In this document: in pieces, positions 29,338-34,570 of the stretch
Position numbering within the stretch: position 1 is the first letter of the stretch
How the letters are laid out: each line of letters starts with the position of its first letter
Assembly (NCBI GenBank): GCA_028690215.1
Contig: JAQVBQ010000018.1
Coordinates: forward strand, 1 to 34,570
Direction: 5' to 3'
Length of the DNA stretch: 34,570 nucleotides
Source of the DNA: Bacteroidales bacterium
GTDB taxonomy: Bacteria > Bacteroidota > Bacteroidia > Bacteroidales > UBA932
The notes under the pieces: generated by a model
The model's input: only the letters and a program-made list of their open reading frames with translations
Told to the model about the DNA's origin: nothing
The model's database searches: none
Translations under genes and position numbers: made by a program

Positions 29338-30939
29338 TTGCGAAAACTGAAAAAATACAGACCGACCAAGTTTAAAAATAAGGACAGCCACTATGATGAG
29401 GATGCGGCGGACTTCGCTGTTGCCTTTATCGAGAGCCTTTGCCATACCAAGGGTACATGGGCAGGAAAAGCCTTTGAACTGATCGACTGGCAGGAGCAGA
29501 TTATCCGTGATTTATTTGGAACGCTGAAACCCAACGGCTATCGGCAGTTTAATACAGCCTATGTGGAAATCCCAAAAAAGATGGGTAAATCAGAACTGGC
29601 GGCGGCTGTTGCACTTCTTCTTACCTGTGGCGATGGAGAGGAACGAGCCGAGGTGTATGGGTGTGCAGCAGACCGTCAGCAGGCTACCATCGTGTTTGAT
29701 GTGGCGGCAGATATGGTGAGGATGTGTCCGGCTCTTTCCAAGCGAGTGAAGATACTGACCTCGCAGAAAAGAATCGTGTATATCCCAACTAACAGCTTCT
29801 ACCAAGTGTTGTCAGCAGAAGCCTATTCTAAGCATGGCTTTAATATCCACGGAGTTGTCTTTGATGAACTGCATACGCAGCCGAACAGAAAATTATTTGA
29901 TGTTATGACCAAAGGTTCTGGCGATGCCCGTATGCAGCCGTTGTATTTTCTTATCACAACAGCCGGGACAGACACCAATTCCATCTGCTATGAAACGCAT
30001 CAGAAAGCAAAGGATATTCTGGAGGGCAGAAAAATCGACCCTACCTTCTACCCTGTGATTTACGGTGCGGATGAAGCAGATGATTGGACAGATCCAAAGG
30101 TGTGGAAGAAAGCCAACCCCTCCCTTGATATTACGGTTGGGATTGATAAGGTAAAAGCTGCCTGCGAATCGGCAAAACAGAACCCCGGCGAAGAGAACTC
30201 CTTCCGGCAGCTGCGTCTGAACCAGTGGGTTAAACAGGCAATCCGCTGGATGCCAATGGACAGATGGGATAAATGCTCTTTTGCTGTAAATGAGGACGAT
30301 TTGGAAGGCCGTGTGTGCTACGGCGGTCTTGACCTTTCCAGTACCACGGATATCACGGCATTTGCACTGGTATTCCCACCGATTGATGAAGAGGACAAAT
30401 TCAGCATCCTGCCTTACTTCTGGGTGCCGGAGGAAACTCTCGACCTGCGTGTCCGCCGTGACCATGTTCCCTATGATGTGTGGGAACGGCAGGGATATTT
30501 GCAGACCACGGAAGGCAATGTGGTGCATTACGGCTACATTGAGAAGTTCATCGAAAAACTGGGAGAACGGTTCAATATCCGTGAGATTGCCTTTGACCGC
30601 TGGGGGGCAGTGCAGATGGTGCAGAACCTTGAGGGTATGGGATTTACCGTGGTGCCCTTCGGACAGGGATTTAAGGATATGAGTCCTCCGACTAAGGAAC
30701 TGATGAAGCTGACACTGGAACAGAAGATTGCCCACGGCGGCCACCCTGTTCTCAGATGGAATATGGATAATATCTTCATCCGCACCGACCCTGCCGGAAA
30801 CATCAAGGCAGACAAGGAAAAATCCACGGAGAAGATTGATGGTGCCATTGCCACGATTATGGGGCTGGACAGAGCCATTCGCTGTGGTGCTGACAGTGGT
30901 GCATCGGTTTATGACGAGCGAGGAATTTTGTTTATTTAG
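29338..30939 (+). CDS. terL: Phage terminase large subunit
   Basis: A 533-aa large terminase. The ATPase part has the adenine-binding WQEQIIRDLFG segment, a Walker A variant IPKKMGKSE (Lys84) and Walker B VVFDELH (Asp176, Glu177), followed by the LITTAGTD coupling motif. The nuclease part has YGGLDLSSTTD (Asp332), EIAFDRWGA, and DGAIATIMGLD with the terminal acidic residue. Start is TTG 29338, nine bases after GGAGG; no in-frame ATG nearby fits. It packages DNA into the prohead through the portal encoded next. It lies 8.5 kb from its small-subunit partner (20231-20785), which is unusual. Confidence 0.95.
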   Translation: MRKLKKYRPTKFKNKDSHYDEDAADFAVAFIESLCHTKGTWAGKAFELIDWQEQIIRDLFGTLKPNGYRQFNTAYVEIPKKMGKSELAAAVALLLTCGDGEERAEVYGCAADRQQATIVFDVAADMVRMCPALSKRVKILTSQKRIVYIPTNSFYQVLSAEAYSKHGFNIHGVVFDELHTQPNRKLFDVMTKGSGDARMQPLYFLITTAGTDTNSICYETHQKAKDILEGRKIDPTFYPVIYGADEADDWTDPKVWKKANPSLDITVGIDKVKAACESAKQNPGEENSFRQLRLNQWVKQAIRWMPMDRWDKCSFAVNEDDLEGRVCYGGLDLSSTTDITAFALVFPPIDEEDKFSILPYFWVPEETLDLRVRRDHVPYDVWERQGYLQTTEGNVVHYGYIEKFIEKLGERFNIREIAFDRWGAVQMVQNLEGMGFTVVPFGQGFKDMSPPTKELMKLTLEQKIAHGGHPVLRWNMDNIFIRTDPAGNIKADKEKSTEKIDGAIATIMGLDRAIRCGADSGASVYDERGILFI

Positions 30940-30955
30940 GAAGGAGCGTGATTTT

Positions 30956-32332
30956 ATGGGAATATTCAGTGGACTTTTTAGGTCGAGAGATGCACCTACC
31001 AACAGTACGGCAGGCAGTGCCTACCGATTTTTCCTTGGCGGAAGTACCTCCGGCAAGCCAGTCAATGAGCGGTCGGCAATGCAGATGACGGCGGTGTACT
31101 CCTGCGTGAGGATACTGTCGGAGGCTGTAGCAGGTCTGCCGCTTCATTTATACAAATACAGTGCAGACGGCAGTAAGGAAAAGGCAGTGGACAATCCGCT
31201 GTACTTCCTTTTGCACGATGAGCCGAACCCGGAAATGACATCATTTGTTTTTAGGGAAACGCTCATGACACACCTACTGCTGTGGGGCAATGCCTACTCG
31301 CAGATTATCCGAAACGGCAAAGGCGAGGTGGTGGCACTGTATCCGCTGATGCCAAACCGCATGACGGTTGACCGTGACGATAAAGGTCAGCTGTATTATG
31401 AATACCAGACCTCAAGCGATGAGGCACATACCACCAAAGGCGGAACAGTCAGGCTGAAACCAACCGATGTGCTGCATATCCCCGGTCTTGGCTTTGATGG
31501 ACTGGTAGGGTATTCGCCCATTGCAATGGCGAAAAATGCCATCGGCATGGCGATTGCCTGCGAGGAATACGGTGCAAAGTTCTTTGCAAACGGTGCGACA
31601 CCGGGCGGACTTTTGGAGTATCCGGGAACGGTCAAGAACCCGGATGCCATTAGGGAAAGCTGGAATAAAGGCTTTGGTGGAAGTCATAACGCAAACAAGG
31701 TAGCCATTTTGGAAGAAGGAATGAAGTACACACCGATTTCCATTTCCCCGGAACAGGCACAGTTTTTGGAAACAAGAAAATTTCAGATAGACGAGATTGC
31801 TCGAATTTTCCGAGTTCCTCCACACATGGTGGGAGATTTGGAGAAGTCGAGCTTTTCTAATATTGAGCAGCAGTCCTTGGAGTTCGTGAAATACACCTTG
31901 GAGCCGTGGCTCATGCGCTGGGAACAAGCGATGGCGAGGGTACTAATTTCACAGAATGACAAATCTGCATTTTTTATCAAGTTCAATGTGGATGGACTGC
32001 TCCGTGGCGATTATGCAAGCCGTATGAGCGGCTATGCCACAGCAAGGCAAAACGGCTGGATGAGCGCAAATGATATCCGTTCCTTAGAAAATCTCGACCT
32101 TATCCCGGCAGAAGATGGAGGTGACCTATATCTGATCAACGGCAATATGACAAAGCTTGCGGATGCAGGCATTTTTGCAGCCAGTGCATCAACTGGCGGA
32201 GAGGAGGAAAAAACCGATGAAGAAGTTTTGGAACTGGAAGAACAGGACAGTGACCAATCAGGAAACGCAGGAACAGAAAGCGGAGAGGACACTGCTTCTA
32301 AACGGCACAATCGCAGAGGAAAGCTGGTTTGA
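30956..32332 (+). CDS. HK97-type portal protein
   Basis: A 458-aa portal protein. It begins GIFSGLFRSRD, then VNERSAMQMTAVYSCVRILSEAVAGLPL, a signature of the family, LLLWGNAYSQIIRNGKGEV, LYPLMPNRM, GLGFDGLVGYSPIAMAKNAIG, and FRVPPHMVGDLEKSSFSNIEQQSLEFV, also diagnostic. The C-terminus is acidic and variable. AAGGAG precedes ATG 30956. It forms the ring through which DNA enters. Its last 116 bases overlap the protease gene in another frame, a common arrangement in these modules. Confidence 0.95.
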   Translation: MGIFSGLFRSRDAPTNSTAGSAYRFFLGGSTSGKPVNERSAMQMTAVYSCVRILSEAVAGLPLHLYKYSADGSKEKAVDNPLYFLLHDEPNPEMTSFVFRETLMTHLLLWGNAYSQIIRNGKGEVVALYPLMPNRMTVDRDDKGQLYYEYQTSSDEAHTTKGGTVRLKPTDVLHIPGLGFDGLVGYSPIAMAKNAIGMAIACEEYGAKFFANGATPGGLLEYPGTVKNPDAIRESWNKGFGGSHNANKVAILEEGMKYTPISISPEQAQFLETRKFQIDEIARIFRVPPHMVGDLEKSSFSNIEQQSLEFVKYTLEPWLMRWEQAMARVLISQNDKSAFFIKFNVDGLLRGDYASRMSGYATARQNGWMSANDIRSLENLDLIPAEDGGDLYLINGNMTKLADAGIFAASASTGGEEEKTDEEVLELEEQDSDQSGNAGTESGEDTASKRHNRRGKLV

Positions 32333-32972
32333 TGATGATGTCACACCACAGCTTTTCAAGGAGGAACTGTTAGCCGACAGCGGTGACATTACCGTGTGGA
32401 TTAACAGTCCCGGCGGTGACTGCGTGGCGGCGGCACAAATCTACAATATGCTGATGGATTACAAGGGGAATATCACAGTCAAGATTGATGGTATTGCGGC
32501 TTCGGCGGCGAGTGTCATTGCAATGGCAGGCACCAAGGTGCTGGTATCCCCTGTGTCCATGATGATGATTCACAACCCTGCCACCATCGCATTCGGTGAC
32601 ACGGGCGATATGCAGAAAGCCATTGATATGCTTTCGGAAGTCAAGGAATCCATCATCAATGCCTATGAAATCAAAACGGGCATGAGCCGAGCCAAGCTGT
32701 CCCATCTGATGGATGCGGAAAGCTGGATGAATGCAAACAAGGCTGTGGAACTTGGCTTTGCCGATGAAATCATGAACCGTGGTGAGAATACGGAAAATGT
32801 AGAACAACCACAGGTTTCCATGATGTATTCCCAAGTGGCAGTGACCAATTCACTGATGGATAAGATTGCGAAGAAGTGTCATATCCAGAAGAAACCGCCT
32901 GCGCCGGAAAGCACAGAACGAAGCGTTGATTCGCTCATGGAGCGTCTCGATATTATCAAACAACACATTTAA
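32217..32972 (+). CDS. ClpP-like prohead protease
   Basis: A 251-aa head maturation protease of the ClpP/S14 type. Key parts: WINSPGGDCVAAAQIYNML, IDGIAASAASVIAMAG with nucleophile Ser96, and MMIHNPATI with His119; the acidic partner probably lies in the later helical part. The C-terminal stretch (after about residue 205) is variable and may bind capsid. ATG 32217 follows GAGGAGG by 8 bases and lies inside the portal gene. It cleaves the capsid protein's N-terminal scaffolding segment. It is followed by AAGGAGG and the capsid gene. Confidence 0.93.
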   Translation: MKKFWNWKNRTVTNQETQEQKAERTLLLNGTIAEESWFDDDVTPQLFKEELLADSGDITVWINSPGGDCVAAAQIYNMLMDYKGNITVKIDGIAASAASVIAMAGTKVLVSPVSMMMIHNPATIAFGDTGDMQKAIDMLSEVKESIINAYEIKTGMSRAKLSHLMDAESWMNANKAVELGFADEIMNRGENTENVEQPQVSMMYSQVAVTNSLMDKIAKKCHIQKKPPAPESTERSVDSLMERLDIIKQHI

Positions 32973-32986
32973 GGAGGAATTTTATT

Positions 32987-34159
32987 ATGACTATTTTAGA
33001 ACTGAGAGAAAAACGCAGCACAGCATGGGATGCTGCAAAGGCATTTCTGGACTCCCATCGCAGTACCAAGGGCACTCTGAATGCAGAGGACGATGCAGTG
33101 TATTCCAAGATGGAGCAGGAAATCAATGACCTCGGCAAAGAGATCAGCCGCTTGGAGCGTCAGGAGCAGATGGAGGCGGAACTTTCTAAGCCTGTGAATA
33201 AGCCACTGACTTCCAAACCGGGTATGGGCAAAGAGCCGGAGGAAAAGACAGGCCGTGCAGCCGATGCGTATAAAACCGCTATGCTTGATGCTATTCGTTC
33301 CAATTTCAAGCGTGTCAGCAATGTTTTGCAGGAGGGTGTGGATGCCGATGGCGGCTACCTTGTGCCGGAGGAATATGACCATCGTTTGATTGATGTTTTG
33401 ACAGAAGAAAATATCATGCGCAGCCTTGCTACCAAGATTACTACAAGCGGTGAGCATAAAATCAATATCGCAGCCACCAAGCCTGCGGCATCTTGGATTG
33501 AAGAGGGCGGCGCACTTAGCTGGGGCGAAGCAACCTTTGACCAGATCCTTTTGGATGCCCACAAACTCCATGTTGCCATCAAGGTAACGGAGGAACTTCT
33601 GTATGATAATGCCTTCGGTCTTGAGAACTACATCATCACACAGTTTGGTAAGGCTCTCGCCAATGCCGAAGAGGATGCGTTCCTCAATGGTGACGGCACG
33701 GGCAAACCTCTCGGTCTGTTCGCGGCCACTGGCGGTGGTCAGATTGCAGGCACTTTGACGGCTGCCCTTAAGTCTGACGATATGCTGGATTTGGTAGGAA
33801 AGCTGAAGCGTCCATACCGTAAGAATGCGTCCTTCATTTTGAATGACCAGACCTTGTCTGCACTTCGCAAGCTGAAGGACAATAACGGCTCCTATATCTG
33901 GCAGCCTTCTTATCAGGCAGGAGAACCAGACCGTCTGCTTGGCTATGCGATTCATACCTCTGCCTATGCACCGACTGATGCCATCGCTTTTGGCGATTAC
34001 AAGTATTACAACATCGGTGACCGTGGCAGCCGTTCTTTCGCTGAACTTCGTGAGTTGTTCGCAGGCAACGGCATGATTGGCTATGTGGCAAAAGAGCGTG
34101 TGGACGGCAAGCTGATTCTGTCGGAAGCCGTACAGATTTTGAAATTGAAATCTGAATAA
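32987..34159 (+). CDS. HK97-type major capsid protein
   Basis: A 390-aa capsid precursor. Residues 1 to about 105 form a coiled-coil delta/scaffolding domain (ELREKRSTAWDAAKAFLDSH, MEQEINDLGKEISRLERQEQ), which the adjacent protease removes. The mature shell begins near DGGYLVPEEYD and contains LATKITTSGEHKINIA, AASWIEEGGALSWGEATFDQ, KVTEELLYDN, AFLNGDGTGKPLGLFA and a C-terminal YVAKERVDGKLILSEAVQIL. These are classical HK97-fold landmarks. Start ATG 32987 follows AAGGAGG. A strong stem at 34166 follows the stop, as expected for a highly expressed gene. Confidence 0.95.
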   Translation: MTILELREKRSTAWDAAKAFLDSHRSTKGTLNAEDDAVYSKMEQEINDLGKEISRLERQEQMEAELSKPVNKPLTSKPGMGKEPEEKTGRAADAYKTAMLDAIRSNFKRVSNVLQEGVDADGGYLVPEEYDHRLIDVLTEENIMRSLATKITTSGEHKINIAATKPAASWIEEGGALSWGEATFDQILLDAHKLHVAIKVTEELLYDNAFGLENYIITQFGKALANAEEDAFLNGDGTGKPLGLFAATGGGQIAGTLTAALKSDDMLDLVGKLKRPYRKNASFILNDQTLSALRKLKDNNGSYIWQPSYQAGEPDRLLGYAIHTSAYAPTDAIAFGDYKYYNIGDRGSRSFAELRELFAGNGMIGYVAKERVDGKLILSEAVQILKLKSE

Positions 34160-34165
34160 TCTAAT

Positions 34166-34195
34166 GGCAGTGCTGTCAAATGTGGCGGCACTGCC
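34166..34195 (+). terminator. Hairpin after the capsid gene
   Basis: GGCAGTGC (34166-34173) pairs with GCACTGCC (34188-34195) over a 14-base loop, followed by TAATCTTTAT rather than a clean T-run. It probably causes partial termination or protects the capsid mRNA 3' end while letting some transcription continue into the connector gene. Confidence 0.55.
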
Positions 34196-34225
34196 TAATC
34201 TTTATGGATTGAGGTGGTGATAAAT

Positions 34226-34501
34226 ATGCTTGTAGCATTGGAAGAGATGAAACAGTATCTCCGTGTGGATTTTGCAGATGATGATTCGCTGATAGAGTAT
34301 CTTCTGTCCAGTGCGGAGAAAATCTGCATGGATATTATGAGAACCGATGATGTTAATTCGCTCAATTCTGAGCGTAATGCAAAGACGGCCGTGCTGTATA
34401 CGGTGGCATATCTTTATGAGCATCGTGAGGATGCCGACCATCGCGCACTGATGATTACCCTTCGTGCCTTGCTCTTTGGAAGCAGACGGGAGGGATTCTG
34501 A
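34226..34501 (+). CDS. Phage head-tail connector protein (gp6-like)
   Basis: A 91-aa protein of the HK97 gp6/SPP1 gp15 connector group: LEEMKQYLRVDFADDDSLIEYLLSSAEKICM at the start, the helical NAKTAVLYTVAYLYEHRED segment, and ITLRALLFGSRREGF at the end. It binds below the portal as a ring and links it to the head-closure protein. ATG 34226 is 8 bases after GAGGTGG; a GTG at 34214 is too close to the binding site. The stop overlaps the next start (TGATG). Confidence 0.88.
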   Translation: MLVALEEMKQYLRVDFADDDSLIEYLLSSAEKICMDIMRTDDVNSLNSERNAKTAVLYTVAYLYEHREDADHRALMITLRALLFGSRREGF

Positions 34502-34570
34502 TGGATATTGCACTTTTGAATGTGCGGGTAGTTTTCCAAAAGTCTGCTGTGACTGTGGATGCCATCGGTA
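34501..34570 (+). CDS. Start of phage head-closure protein (partial)
   Basis: Only 23 codons are in the window: MDIALLNVRVVFQKSAVTVD and a few more. The start is coupled to the connector's stop (TGATG). The strand-rich start (V-x-V-x-F-Q-K) and the gene order point to a SPP1 gp16-like head-closure protein. The gene runs off the right edge. Confidence 0.6.
   Translation, partial: MDIALLNVRVVFQKSAVTVDAIG

Noticed and set aside
29893-31002. 369-codon minus-strand open frame.
   Set aside because: Antisense to the large terminase, with no recognisable domain; same reasoning for the minus-strand frames at 32996-33955 and 16386-17009.
1-34570. CRISPR array.
   Set aside because: The repeats found are too few, too diverged and not regularly spaced with unique spacers.

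Overview
The window reads as part of a temperate tailed-phage (HK97-type siphophage) genome, or a closely related integrative element. The host is probably a low-to-mid GC Gram-positive bacterium, most likely a gut Clostridium relative (Lachnospiraceae/Ruminococcaceae-like). This rests on strong AGGAGG-type ribosome binding sites, ATGA/TGATG translational coupling, use of ATG/GTG/TTG starts, and a gene set (DUF2800, DUF2815, phage family A polymerase, AntA/KilAC antirepressor, DUF4406, VapE, VRR-NUC, SNF2 helicase, ArpU/RinA-like regulator, HNH, P27 terminase small subunit) seen as a block in prophages of that group. Every gene I accept is on the plus strand. No integrase and no tRNA are present; the host is an inference.

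Region 1 (1-519) is non-coding and rich in short direct and inverted repeats. It ends in three copies of a GGGTYGAGTTGACA motif that look like the end of an IS21-type element, followed by a good sigma-70 promoter. Region 2 (520-7785) is an AT-richer, compact six-gene operon closed by a strong terminator. It encodes an XRE-type controller, a methyltransferase fusing a 5-methylcytosine enzyme to an N6-adenine enzyme, an HNH nuclease, and three proteins I read as an ABC-three-component (ABC-3C) set: a C-terminal-domain component, a middle component of the MC2 type, and an SMC/RecN-like ATPase with a CxxC motif. I propose it is one composite defence system and the main item of interest here.

Region 3 (7837-19023) is the phage early/replication module: sigma-like regulator, small proteins, DUF2800 nuclease-like protein, DUF2815 protein, membrane peptide, DNA polymerase, antirepressor, DUF4406, VapE primase/helicase, YozE-like protein, VRR-NUC nuclease and an SNF2 helicase. 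The helicase carries an in-frame TAA inside its Walker A motif. Two leader elements with the same architecture and exact internal spacing precede the 68-aa gene and the antirepressor.

Region 4 (19091-29226) holds the late regulator, tandem tiny paralogous ORFs, the HNH/cos-like region and terminase small subunit. About 8.5 kb of accessory DNA then separates the two terminase subunits: an HNH/AP2 homing endonuclease, a shortened S-adenosylmethionine synthetase, a ParB-methyltransferase fusion, a large C5 methyltransferase with internal repeats, an amidoligase and gamma-glutamylcyclotransferase pair, several small proteins, two near-identical 140-bp intergenic cassettes and a hairpin-dense structured element. 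Region 5 (29338-34570) is the head module in standard order: large terminase, portal, ClpP-like protease, HK97 capsid, head-tail connector and the start of a head-closure gene that runs off the window.

Taken together the element appears heavily invested in DNA methylation: four methyltransferase domains in three proteins plus its own AdoMet synthetase homologue. It also carries a restriction/ABC-3C cassette that could exclude competing phages.
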